Positions 8,806 through 20,204 of a stretch of 64,000 bases of DNA are shown here, one piece after another (within the stretch, counting starts at the first letter, position 1; each line of letters opens with the position of its first letter). The notes under the pieces were generated by a model. The model was given only the letters and a program-made list of their open reading frames with translations, was not told where the DNA came from and ran no database searches. The translations under genes were made by a program, and so were the position numbers. Origin of the DNA: Bondarzewia mesenterica (lineage: Eukaryota; Basidiomycota; Agaricomycetes; Russulales; Bondarzewiaceae); the NCBI GenBank assembly GCA_004802705.1, contig SGPL01000077.1:21751-85750 (forward strand), given 5' to 3'.

Positions 8806-11421
8806 TCACGCCGCCTGCTTCAGCACTTCGCCGCCCTCGATCTCCTCGATCTCCATGGTAGCATCCGTGATTGCAGTGTTCTCAATCTCCTTGACCTCCG
8901 TACCCTCGACATCCGTGTCCTCGACCTCCATGCCCTCGACATCCATATCCTCGACATCCATGCCCTCGACCTCTATGCGCTCGACCTCCGTGTCCTCAAT
9001 ATCCTCGATATCCTCTGAGTCGATCTCTGCATCCTCATCCTCCGTAGCCTCACCACTCTCATTCTCCATGGCCTTACTGCTCTTATTCTTCCCCATGTGC
9101 CCATCATCCGTGTCCTCGTTAATGGTCTCATCGTCAGACTCAATATCGATGCACCGTGCACGCTTTAATCCCGTTTTGCTGCCGGAACCGAGGGCATTCA
9201 ATGCCACCACTGCCGCATGCCTGCGACCCATCTCGTTAATCGAAAGAGCACTGGCCACTAACTTACTCCAGCCCCTCTCGCTCTTGTCTTGAAGATCGGC
9301 CACATAATCCAAGGTTTTGTCTCCCCAGTTGTCCGACGAGAATTGAGATGCTGCCCCCCAGGTCTCCTTTACCATTTCCCCTGTTGCATGTAAGACGAGT
9401 GCGCGCTCCGCCTGTATAGTACTGCAGTTAGTGGTTACTGTGGTATAAATGTGAACGAATGAGCTTACCGCACAAGATGCGAGTCCAACAGCACCAATTG
9501 GGTGCTCTGCTCTCTTTGAAATATCTGGAAGGACCTGCACCATGGTCAAATGGCTACGAAGAGAACGTAGTATAAATGATGACATGAAAGCACCCCTGTG
9601 GATCTGAATCCACAGGAGAGTTAGCATCAATGTGATCCAACGAATGGATCACTCACTTTGGTATGTACACTGATGTTCTCGTCAATGCTACCCCATAAGA
9701 ATGGGATGTCACTCGTGTTCCTCTCGCTGGAGGCCAAGGCATATGCGATGAACTCTGCGTGGTCTTCTTTTGTCTCAAGTTCTTCTCCATGCACGCTGAA
9801 GAATTTTTTTGATGGTGTTGACAGCCTCAGTCGCGAATGCACCGCGCCAATCGTAAAGGCATTACATTGCCTGCCAGCGCACAAAAAAATTTGGTGAGTA
9901 CAGCATGCCGTGTAACAGAAGCTTACCACATGGAATATCGGCTCCCCTTTAGCTGCGAGAACACTTGGAATGTCGGGGAAGACTTTATCCCACAGCCTTT
10001 GAGCATCCTCGACGAGGTCATTTGACCAGGGTTGGCCCTGAGTTCCAATGTAATCAATCCACATGGGCACGAAGAGCACCTTCCAGCGCGGCAAGCAGTT
10101 CTTTGGTAAGTCCTTATTGGTGAACTTACGGCCCTTCGATGGTGAGGACATGGACGTAACAACCTTGGTGGAAGTAGTAATGGAAGCAGGTTTCTTGTCG
10201 GCGGAGACAACTTGAAATGCGGCCTGTAGGACAAGACAGTAAGTAGCACAGTAGCATAAAATATCAATAGTATACGACGTACCTTGCCGCTGTCCTTCGG
10301 TTTATGCAACTTCACTGCTGGCTTCACTTCAGATGATTTCGGGGGCCTCACGACCTTCACAAGCTGGTGTGACTCGACTTTGGTCCTGGTCATCATTGCG
10401 GCCAGTTTCACATCCACGTCTTCATCATCCTGGAGGCCGCCGTTTTCGAACATACTGGCAGTATCAGAGTCAGTAGGAACGCTGTTAGCAAAAACATCTT
10501 CGAGTGCTGCGTGGGCATTTGCAATGGCGGCCGTGGTCCTAGACAGCCAATTAGATGTAAGTAAGAGTCAAGATAGAAATCCGCGTCGCACCTAGTCTCA
10601 TTGACCTTGCTTGATTGGGTTGCCTTATTAGGTAACTTATCCTTCCAACCTGATGTGAGGCCCGATGAGACCATCGCCTTAGGCTTCACCTTCTTGACTG
10701 ACGATTTCGCTTTCTTGCGATTTCTGGATATACCAAAAGTAAGTGCTCGTAAACTCACAAATTTAATAGCTCACTTGTCTGAAGTATGGACGCTTGAGTC
10801 CACCTCAGCGTGCCTTCTTTTCAGATTCTTCTCACTGCCGGCCTTGACATGCCCCGTGCGGTGCAACTCTTCCATCAGTTCAGCTTCACGGACCTTCAGC
10901 AGCCTCGCGATAGTCGTGCGGACTTGAAGCTCCGTGTCCTTATCAGAACTCTCGTTGTCTTGCATGTGAATGTCCTCCTCTCTTCCCCACTCTGGCCTTG
11001 CTCCCTCTGCTGTTGGCCCCCCCCATCTCTATATCTTTAACTGCATCTGCAACCTCACATCAAAAATGCAAGGGTAACACTGACAGACTACTGATTTACT
11101 TTCAGAAGCCAGAGGTTTGTTGTCTGGCCAATAAAATGCACCCTCTCTCCGAAGGGGCCTCACTGAATGTGTGGCCTTGCTCTGCAAGGTAGCTGCTGGA
11201 TGAGCGGCCTCATCATCAGTCCGCTCAGCTTCATCGCGAGCGATCTTTTGATACGCCTCGACACTTTTTACCTTTGCCGCTTTGGCATCCTTCGCGGCTT
11301 TCTTTTGGGAGGCAACCATGTTGACGGCTACTTGGACCTGTGCGGAGGTGCGGTGAGGTGCTGGCATATCGGGGCGACCAGGGTGAGCATTTTGATTTGA
11401 CGGGCGAGTGGCTCTAGCCAT
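8806..11421 (-). CDS. Plavaka-associated acidic accessory protein
   Basis: This multi-exon minus-strand gene starts at the ATG at 11421 (MARATRPSNQNAHPGRP) and ends at the stop at 8806-8808. The N-terminus is Ala/Lys-rich and probably coiled (SQKKAAKDAKAAKVKSVEAY), followed by charged linkers with a Lys-rich patch near 10700. The central part resembles the conserved core of proteins usually found beside agaricomycete transposases (KGRKFTNKDLPKNCLPRWK; ALVLHATGEMVKETW; QFSSDNWGDKTLDYV). The tail is extremely acidic and carries repeated V-E-(G/D)-(M/T)-(D/E) pentads between about 8870 and 9010. The gene lies inside the transposon and is divergent from the transposase, with about 590 bp between the starts. 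A role in transposition or DNA binding is inference. Exon ends are approximate. Confidence 0.65.
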
Positions 11422-12012
11422 GATANGATNATATGGATGGTAGGGAGAGGAGAGAAGGGGTTGGGGAGTTGGTTGTGGAAAAGGCCACNTACTTGAAGGT
11501 ANCAGCAGCGGGGACCTGATCCGGCTAAGTCACTGCCATCTAANNAATTTGGCANNCTGTTTTTTTTTTCACATTTAGGNGGCACCACACATGGGCCGAT
11601 CTCACGTTATTTCCACTCAACTTCGCGCCGCTTCCACTCAACTTTACGCNGCCTCCACTCAACTTCACANNGCTTCAGCACANCCTGCACAATTGCAGCA
11701 TCCCATCTNCAGTGTACTTCTCNCTTTGCGAGAAATTAGAGCAAGCAGAACTCAGTGCTCGTTCTAACATAGAAACGGAAGGGGAGCGGCCACTGAAACT
11801 GGCACTTGTGCTTGAGGCAACGACTCGGACGTGTTTCAGATAAGTCACCACCTTGACCATCTGAGTCTGCCATGCAGATCTTTTAGCCCTTTTTGCCAGC
11901 ATTACCAAACGAATTTTGTTGACTTTGTTTCTGTTTTTTGCCCTGATTTTTGTTGACTTTAAACACTGACTGAGTCCCTCTTCAGCCCGAGCACATCACA
12001 CTCGCACTTGAC

Positions 12013-15000
12013 ATGGCCTTTAAGCCATGGCGCTTCATTTGTAATGTCGGGACTATGGCTAGATGTCGGCGCAGCTTCGTATCACAGAAGGGTCTACAAC
12101 ATCACCACAACTGTATCCACCCCGTTTTGACACATGGCGAGATCCTGCATCCACCTGTACTTCCTCTCGAGGACCGCGACATGTTACCTCAGGCTCCCGC
12201 ATCCCCTGGCCATCCAACCCCCCCCGTCGTCTCCACGAGGTTTTTATCAAGCTTATGTTGAAGACGCTCCGGATGATGGATTGGAGCCCGTGCAGCCTCG
12301 GGCATGCAGAATTCAGCATCCGATGCTGGATGGTAAGTCAATCCAATGCCGATGTGATTGAAATACTTACAACACACAGGTGTACCTGTTGACGAGCAGG
12401 GGAATGACTTACCNCCAGGCGCACTGCCAGCACCTTATGCCNACAACACGGACGNGGTGAACTGGGCGCCNTTCNGCAATCGCGCTCAGTTNGAGCTTGC
12501 TGATTTTTTATTTCGTCAGAACNAGATGCNGGCCANGAACATTGACACTCTTCTCAACTTGTGGGCTGCTTCACAGCANGAGGGAGAGGAGCCTCCATTC
12601 ATGAGTCATACTGATGTTTATAGCCATATTNATTCCATTCACCATGGAGACGTACCTTGGGAATCATTCAGCATTCAATACTCTGGAGGCCTACCTGACA
12701 GCGAGATTCCCACTTGGATGNNGAGCGAATANCANGTTTNGTTTCGCAATCNANGTATGCTCATTCGCAACNAGCTTGNTAATCNGGACTATGNNGATGA
12801 GATTGACTANGCGCCGGNGCAGGTTTTCGATGCAGATGGGCAGCGTGTATGGTCAGACTTTATGATGGCNAACTGNGCATGGCNCCAGGNGGTACNTGGC
12901 TATGATTGTTTTTCAAACAGAACACTAACTAGCTTTGAAAAGAACAAGGTTGCNGAGGATCCGGCAACACATGGGGCNATGTTCGTTCCTATCATTCTTG
13001 GCTCTGACAAGACTACAGTATCAGTTGCAACTGGCCAGAACGAGTATTACCCTCTNTACATATNGAANGGCAACATCCANAACAACNTTCGACGCGNGCA
13101 TCGGAATGGGGTCAGTCTCGCNGGTTTCCTATCCATACCAAAAAGTGAGTGACTACTTNTTACTTTGCTTTCGTGNTGCTTATTTCAACTATATGCAGNG
13201 GACAGGGCATTCNCTGATGATGCAGTGTTCNNCTCGTTCCNCCGGCAACTATATCATTTGTCACTAACACAGATTCTCGAGCCCTTGCNTCCCGGAATGA
13301 CAACGNCGGAGGTTATCTGGTGCCCTGATGGTCATCTGCGGTGGGTAATATATGGTCTTGGTCCATACATTGCTGATTATCNAGAGCAGGTGATGCTAGC
13401 CTGCATAGTATCGGGTTGGTGCCCTCGGTAAGTGTTTGCAGCTTAGTATCATTATGTTTTCATTAACTCTTTCACTGCAGGTGCACTGCTCATCGTGACA
13501 ATCTTGANGGCGGCGGCATCAGTCGCTCACATGGACTTACAAGACTACTTATGGACGCGTATGANGACAAGGAGTTATGGGATAACCACGGGATTATCCC
13601 GGACGTAATGGTGAGCGGCGACCACNTTGTTTACAATNTTTNGGACTTGTATTCTAATGTTGGGAACATTAGCCATTCACNGCGCGTTTTCNACGAGCCG
13701 ACATCCACGAACTCATATCTTTCGACATCTTACATCAAGTTATCAAGGGGACCTTCAAAGACCNTCTCNTTGCCTGGGTAGAACAGTATCTCAAAATCGT
13801 CCACCCGGCAGGTGTTGCAANGGCCATTATGGCNGATATTGATCGANGGTCAGTCATCTACATACANCATCGCAATGCTATTACTAATTTTTTCTTCTCT
13901 TTTAGAATANCGGCTGCTNCGGCATTTCCTGGATTACGACGCTTCCCAGATGGCCGTGGGTTTAAGCAGTGGACAGGGGACNATTCAAAAGCATTAATGA
14001 AGGTACGTTTCTATCTGTTTGATGTTCAGAGCACAATACTCACTTGCAATGCTATCTAGGTCTATCTACCAGCTATCGTCGGCCACGTTCCTCCTGCCAT
14101 GGTGCACGCAATTGCCAGCTTCATGGACTTCTGTTACCTTGTGCGGCGCTCGACTATCAANGAGAGCACACTGACCCAAATCGAGGANGCACTGCNCCNC
14201 TTCCACGCTGACCGCGCTATATTCGAAGAAACNGGCGTACACCCTACTGGGTTTTCCCTCCCTCGTCAGCANNCCCTCGTCCATTATCGCCNCCTAGTTC
14301 AGGACTTTGGNGCGCNGAANGGTTTATGTTCATCCATTACCGAGTCAAAGCATATTAAAGCAGTAAAGGAGCCCTGGCGTCGATCCAGCCGCTTCAATGC
14401 TCTTGGACAAATGCTACTCACGAATCAACGCCTGGACAAATTAGCTGCATGTCGGGTAGATTTTGAAGCACGAGGGATGCTAGCCGGGCCTTGCCTTTCC
14501 CAGTCCGTGCAGGCGGCCATTGTTGCTGAACGTGCCATCGCTGATGCCAACTGCAATGGCACCGGNGCTGGCCCAACTCATNCTATTGCTCAAGCCAATG
14601 CCCTGAATGTCGANGCAGCNGACGGTCCACACGTTCAAGCTACGGTAACTCTCNCAANGAAGAGAGGTAAGAGTTTTACGCAGTTAGCTATATGTATCTA
14701 CTGCTAACTAGTATGAAACAATCTAGCGNGTGGATATCCACGGNGGGTGGGCACGCTGGCTGAATATCTGNAGATACCGAATCTACAGCAGCTGATNNGG
14801 CGCTTCCTTTATGACCAACTCAATCCAGGTGNGGTGATTGNAGGATCTGAAGCCAATATCGANGAGTGCCCGCNATTTGATGCCAGNAGCAAAATTTCTG
14901 TTTTTCATTCTGCACAGGCGCTATTTTATTCNCCAAGCGATCTCTGTGGAGTGGGTGGAATGCATNGTGAANGCATTCNAGCAGTTCNNGCATGGCGCNG

Positions 15001-15394
15001 TGAAGGTTCGNGGAANGACTGCATCTTTGCGGAGAAGGATGCAGAATTGCCCNGGATGCAAGGTCTTCATGTCGCTCAAGTCCTTTTACTTTTCTCTTTC
15101 ACTTATCGTCAAATCAGCTATCCTTGTGCTATAGTGAAGTGGTTCGTGCCAGCCGCAGANGAACCTTGTGATCAGANGGGGATNTGGTTGCAGAAGCCGG
15201 ACTTGGACTTGGATGGGCAGCGTGTCATTTCCGTAATTCACCTTGACTCTGTGATGCGCGCGGCGCATTTGATTGGGGTATACGGNNCGGAGCGCCTCCC
15301 TTACGATTTCCATTTTACTTATTCGTTATTTGCCTTTAATACTTACTATGTCAACAAGTTTGCTGACCATAATGCGCATGAAATTGCCTTTTGA
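12013..15394 (+). CDS. Plavaka transposase
   Basis: The predicted enzyme cuts and moves the surrounding element. The first exon encodes a C2H2-like finger (FICNVGTMARCRRSFVSQKG then HHHNCIH). After a Pro-rich linker and an intron at about 12331-12380 come the family landmarks. They are GVPVDEQGNDL, HTDVYSHI, VPIILGSDKTTVSVATGQNE, YGLGPYIADY, GWCPRCTAH spanning an intron, LRRFPDGRGFKQWTGD, SFMDFCYLVRRSTI and GLCSSITESKHIKAVKEPWR. The last exon ends at 15394. In the first exon a run of eight C (near 12220) puts PPSSPRGFYQAYVEDAPDDG out of frame, either a sequencing error or a real lesion. About 60 ambiguous bases fall in the coding region, so intactness cannot be judged from this sequence. Confidence 0.82.
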
Positions 15395-15576
15395 TGACTT
15401 ATGACTTATTAGTACTTGTACACTATAATATGAACTTGTTTGACTCGTGGCAAGACGAAGAGACTTAAAATAAAGTTGGTGAACTTGTAACTACTTAAAC
15501 GTACTTGTGCGTGATTCTCAAGAACTCTCAAGTCCGACAAGTCGGCAAGCCAGTTTAAGTTGTAAAAAGTTAGGTA

Positions 15577-15597
15577 AGTAAATGTGCCCTTTTCCTG
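15577..15597 (-). repeat. Plavaka right terminal inverted repeat
   Basis: Read on the minus strand it begins caggaaaagggcacatttac, matching the left end apart from one base. The inner side again carries 'aagtccgac' and 'gtttaagt' type motifs near 15495 and 15535. Confidence 0.85.
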
Positions 15598-15769
15598 TTG
15601 CTCGCCCAGGAAAACTACAGCGGCCACTCTACCTCACCCTCATCTTGGCCTCTGACCAATTTGACTGTAAGCCTACAATGGCTTACGACATTTTCGATAA
15701 TGTCCATATATAGTGCTGGTTGGCTGAGAACACAGCTTCTCAGTTAAACTGCCTTTTGGAGTAACGGTT

Positions 15770-16978
15770 TCAGCACAGCATTCTGAGCCGGGTTACATTG
15801 ACCCGCCCTTCACCTTTGACGATGTCCATCCCCCTCATGGGATCTCTTTGGCCCGGCCTGAGAATGACATTTTTGTGAATGTACTGCATTTCTTCTCTTG
15901 CGGCATCCCAGTTGGGAATAGGAGTACCAACAATGATGGAAGGATAGAGGCTCGGTATCTTGAAGGATCCTGGGGCTACTATGAACACACGAATTTGAAA
16001 TTTTTTGATTCGGCAGACAAGGTTTCTCCGTAGGCTGCAGGAGCAAAAAATTTGATTAAGAGAAAGGAACAAGAAGTGACAATGCGGTGAAGGGCACTCA
16101 AGATCTTGGATAGGAAATGAGAGCGTATGTACAGTGAACGGCTGCTTTGGAGGCTGCATAGAGACCTGCAAATCGTCAGTCGGTCAGCTGCACACCTTAA
16201 TAAATCAACAGTCATATGGACCCACCAATTTCCCTGAAAACGCAATATATTTCAGAATTAGCATTTGATGAGAGGTGTAGCAACCCATGACGGTGTCAGG
16301 TTGCTGTTCATGGGAAAAATACTCACGGCACGCCCATTACGCCACGCACTACGGCTGCCGATGTAGACAATAATTCCATTCCTCTGCTCCCGCATGTACG
16401 GTAGTGACAGCATGAGTGACGTTCATTACGCCGAAGAGATTTATCTGCGACTGCCGCAACATGTCGTCGGATCTATGTGAAGTTATTTGTGATTGAGCGG
16501 ACATAAATACAACGTTGAGCAATTAGCTCCTCCCAGTGCCGCATAGAAAACGCATTGGCGAACTTACCCGTCCTCTTGAGTCTTCAATGATATCTAGAAG
16601 GCCCAATCCAGTATTTCTCACTAGTATATCTAATCTGACCCAAAAAATGCACCGCAGAATTGATTTTATTCTTGATTTGCGCAAGTGGCTCAGTGATATC
16701 CAGCACGTTCGCGTATGTTGTTTCAGCATCGGACAAGACACCAGACAATTTTGGAGGCTTCCAGACGGAAGCGATGACACGGTCACCCACGCAACAATAC
16801 GTTTGGCAAAAGCAAGACCTGGTCCGGAAGAAACGCCCGTAAGATGAAGATGGGATGAGGACAGTAAGAGGGCGAGGTCAATGCCGGCCACGCGAGATCT
16901 TTTGTGGTAATTAGCAATGAGCATAGTGGAACCTAGAGACGTACCAGTGATCAATCACAACTCGGGGACGTCGCGCAT
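15770..16978 (-). pseudogene. Degraded short-chain dehydrogenase/reductase
   Basis: Minus-strand pieces match a classical NAD(P)-dependent SDR. After an intron the cofactor motif reads TGVSSGPGLAFAKRIVA, then in another frame GDRVIASVWKPPKLSGVL and AETTYANVLDITEPLAQI, then ILVRNTGLGLLDIIEDS (usually NNAGxG). The far end reads SIIVGTPIPNWDAAREEMQY and stops at 15770. Three lesions are visible. An in-frame TGA lies just before LITG of the first exon (start ATG at 16978). One base is lost in a G-run after IVA, near 16765. The Asn-Asn-Ala-Gly motif has decayed to RNTG. The Tyr-x3-Lys catalytic pair was not found intact. It is probably dead, though single-base errors in the assembly could exaggerate the damage. 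Confidence 0.62.
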
Positions 16979-17012
16979 GGCTTCGGAAGAAAAATCGAGC
17001 TGTTTTACTGCG

Positions 17013-17301
17013 TTACCTTTTACACACGCCTTTACATGATACCTCGGAGATCGATGTCATCGGCCACGGGAAACTCGTAAATATAAGGACCGTTAACGAC
17101 GAGGCCCTCGGGGCGATCGATGGACCGACAATGATGAGTATTTTGAGCATCAAATTCTGTGGCGATTTGCAGAAAGGGCGGGGATAATCCTGGGACGAAG
17201 CAGAGATCCCCGGTGAGTTCAATACATACCACTCGACCGACGGTCTCTATGTCTCTCGCTGACCTTGACCAGCCTTGACGACAACACATTGCAACCTGCA
17301 A
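17013..17301 (-). other. Unidentified minus-strand coding-like fragment
   Basis: A 90-codon open frame reads ELTGDLCFVPGLSPPFLQIA followed by RPEGLVVNGPYIYEFPVADD. The composition is protein-like, and a small frame change near 17150 would extend it. I do not recognise a family. It lies upstream of the dead SDR gene in the same orientation and may be the relic of a separate gene. Confidence 0.35.
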
Positions 17302-17564
17302 AAATCCAACAAATCTGGAAAACTTGGTTAGACAATCATGTCAGACGAAGTTGATGATTCTTACTTACAATTTTGGGAAATGAACTTGACTGAGACCGCT
17401 TGCAGTGCATCATGCGGCACTAGGGGAGCTCAAAGTTGGCGCTTACACTGTAAGCGACCGCCGCATGCGAGTCCCGCTTATGAGCTCGGATGCGCCCGTG
17501 TGATCTTATGTAATGTCACGCCCGGATGAGCGAGCATTAAGCAAGTTGAAGCCATTCTCCTCTA

Positions 17565-18186
17565 GTGTTCCGGTAATCTGACGATGTAAATTTACCACGG
17601 TAAATCTGAAGGGTAAATTACCAGTAAATTTACCTATCCTTCTAGGGGGCCAGAAAACTATGGGTAATTGTGCGGTAATTGTGACCGGCAAGTGCTCCGT
17701 CGCTGTGTTATTTTTCATATTTCAACAAGTCCTTTGGCTTGCACATCACACCGTCTCGACATGTCGACACTCACCCCTGCTATTTCACTTGAGCTCCGGA
17801 CCAAGCGGATCAAAAAGATTCGTCTGGCACCTTCGAACAGCCTATGAGTTTTGCGTGTTCAGTCGGCACTCACATCAATCTGGGATGCCGTTTCTTTGCT
17901 GAACTTCTAGCTGATGAAGCCACACCAGCGGCCCAGTTACCCACAACTTTCGCACTGGTAGCTCAGCCAGTCGCGAGTGACCTCAGTTGGGAGGAATGGT
18001 AGNATTGTAGCTTGCTAGTTGCAAATTTACCTGTAATTCTAGCACATTTACTTCACAATTACGGTAATTCAGGGTAATTTACATCCAAGGAGATTTACCG
18101 TAAATTACCTGGGTAAATCTGACCCCTCCNCAANNGTCGATGTAAATTTACCACGCGACCTTGTCAAAAGCAGATTACCGGAACAC
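17565..18186. mobile_element. MITE with 16-bp perfect TIRs and TA target duplication
   Basis: The 622-bp element begins GTGTTCCGGTAATCTG (17565-17580) and ends with the exact reverse complement (18171-18186). TA flanks both sides (17563-17564 and 18187-18188), the duplication expected for Tc1/mariner-type or similar transposases. The interior is packed with TTTACC/GGTAAA motifs. A direct repeat CGATGTAAATTTACCACG lies just inside each end (17582-17599 and 18138-18155). Only a short unrecognised frame is present, so the element is non-autonomous. It ends 233 bp before the start codon of the first desaturase gene. Confidence 0.85.
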
Positions 18187-18420
18187 TATTCAGAATCAAA
18201 TCTAGTTTACATGTGTCATGAACCCAATTGCGACTGAGGATAGCAATGCCCAACACAACCAGAATTTCACCAACTTCTGATACAGTTTCCTCACGATACA
18301 ACTTCATGTCATTGGGCCTTGAAAAGCCGTTACTCCAGCGTTTATGCACTCCTACTGGCCCCTTCTCCTTTGTCCTTGCCAGTGACCAGCGTTCTCTTTC
18401 TTCCTCGCCGAATTACCGCA

Positions 18421-20204
18421 ATGTTTTCTGACTCTCTAGAATATCTAAATCGCAAGCAAACACCATTCAGGCCACCAAACGTACGTCTCCAGAAAATCAC
18501 GTCACCCATCCAAGTCCTGACCGGGTCAACAGTTCACACCTGCCGAGATCCATGCTGCAATTCCTCCAGAGCTCAAGCGTAAATCGACAACCAAGGCCAT
18601 AACATATGTCTCGCGCGACATAATCGTCTCGTTGTTACTATATATCTTGTGCCTGTACATAGACAGCATCCCGCCCGTTCTCATATCTTGCTATGGCGTC
18701 AATCGAACCGCTGCGGTCTCTATTGGATGGATTTTGTGGTTGATCTACTGGTGGTGTCAAGGAATCGTACTAGCGGGTTGGTGGTGCCTTGGTAAATGAT
18801 TCACGCTCTCAGATTTTCTGATGTCTCCCAACTCGCTAATTGTTTGGCTTAGCTCACGAGGCTGGCCACGGGAATTTATCAGACCATACATTGATTAATC
18901 ATGTTGTAGGATTCGCATTGCACACCGTAAGCATAGTTTAATTTGACGTTCTTTTACAGGTATTTGAACCATATTATTTAGTCCCTTCTTGTTCCCTACT
19001 ATTCATGGCGAAGCACGCATAACGCACATCATGTTTGTATCAGAAATTGTCTACGTTGTCTTGAGCTGAACCTTTGTGAGCAGAACGCCACTGGTTCGAT
19101 TGAACGGGACGAGAACTATGTGCCTCGCACCCGCACGTATTTTGGTCTTCCAGATCCTTCGTCCGCTCATATTGTGCACTATCGTGATATTTTTGAAGAG
19201 ACTCCGCTATACACTTTGATCCGCATGCTTATTATGCAGACCTTTGGCTGGCAATCGTATCTCCTGTTCAACACTCTTGGATCGTTGAGATATCCTCGCG
19301 GTACTAATGTATGTATAACAGTTTTTGCTTGTCCCTAGAACTCATTCTTGTGATTTCCGGTAGCATTTCTATCCGTCGTCTGCTTTGTTCAAGGCCAATG
19401 AATATAGCAAGATTGTCGTCTCAAATGCTGGTCTGATCCTTGTCACGTCACTGCTCATGCGCTATACATCATTGCACGGATTTCTTGCGCTGTTCAAGCA
19501 CTATATTTTGCCATATCTTGTATGTCTCTAAGATTCAATTCTTAGCAGTTCGTGTGTTTGTTAATACGTACCTTTCGGTTTTCATAGCTTGCGAATCATT
19601 GGATTGTAATGTTGACCTTTTTGCAATACTCGGACCCCACGATTCCTCACTACCGAGGTTCCCAGTGGACGTTCGTTCGCGGTGCACTCGCAACTGTAGA
19701 TCGCCCACTCCTAGGCTGGGTTGGTCGTGTCTTTTTTCATAATGTAAGTTCAAGTTTAATATTGCTCGCACTCATGCTGAAACGAAATTCAGGTCTCGCA
19801 TGATCATATAGCGCATCACCTGTTTTCGTCCATTCCTTTCTATTTGTGCCTCTTCTTTCTCTTTGAATCCGCATTTTCTATTTCTGAGATTTGGTTACTT
19901 GGCAACAGATAACCAACCCAAAGTGACGGAGATCATACGCCCCATCCTTGGGGAACATTACAATTATGATTCCACAGTGAGCATTTTATGTTGTATGTCT
20001 GTGACGATTGGGATGAACATGATGTATTATCAGAATTCGTTCTATGCTTTATATCGCTCTTTCACAAAATGCTGCTTTGTTGAAAACGAGGGCGACATCT
20101 TGCTGTACAAGGATAGGTCTGGACATACCCAGCGTTCTCTGGATGTTGGGATGCTACAAGACATCCGTGACGAGAATTTGAGGGTTACGACCTGTCATGC
20201 CTGA
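18421..20204 (+). CDS. Delta-12-type fatty acid desaturase (copy 1)
   Basis: The product is a membrane-bound di-iron desaturase of the FAD2 type, expected to introduce a double bond into oleoyl chains in the ER. The start MFSDSLEYLNRKQTPFRPPN is followed by an intron (18481-18532) and FTPAEIHAAIPPELKRKST. The three histidine boxes are HEAGHG (across an exon junction at 18791/18853), HNAHH before an intron near 19030, and HIAHHLF near 19800. Between them are IERDENYVPRTRTYFGLPDP, FEETPLYTLIRML and LANHWIVMLTFLQYSDPTIP, in the order usual for basidiomycete delta-12 desaturases. Several introns of about 50-60 nt interrupt it and the stop is at 20202-20204. It looks complete. A MITE lies just upstream and a second, divergent desaturase follows in the same orientation. 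Confidence 0.85.

Larger units (their letters stand above)
8284..15597. mobile_element. Plavaka-type DNA transposon, about 7.3 kb
   Basis: The element is bounded by matching terminal inverted repeats beginning CAGGAAAAGGGCAC. It contains a Plavaka transposase on the plus strand (12013-15394) and a divergently transcribed acidic protein gene on the minus strand (8806-11421). Plavaka is a CACTA-related superfamily described mainly from agaricomycete fungi. Both ends are also rich in short 'aagtccg' and 'gtttaagt' motifs, which may be subterminal binding sites. I could not see a convincing target-site duplication. Ambiguous bases pile up from 11,426 to 15,290 and are rare in the left part. This is expected if reads from several similar copies were merged. 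Confidence 0.82.

Noticed and set aside
8855..9292. Plus-strand Ser/Thr-rich frame
   Set aside because: It is antisense to the acidic repeat tail of the Plavaka accessory gene, and its repetition is only a mirror of that tail.
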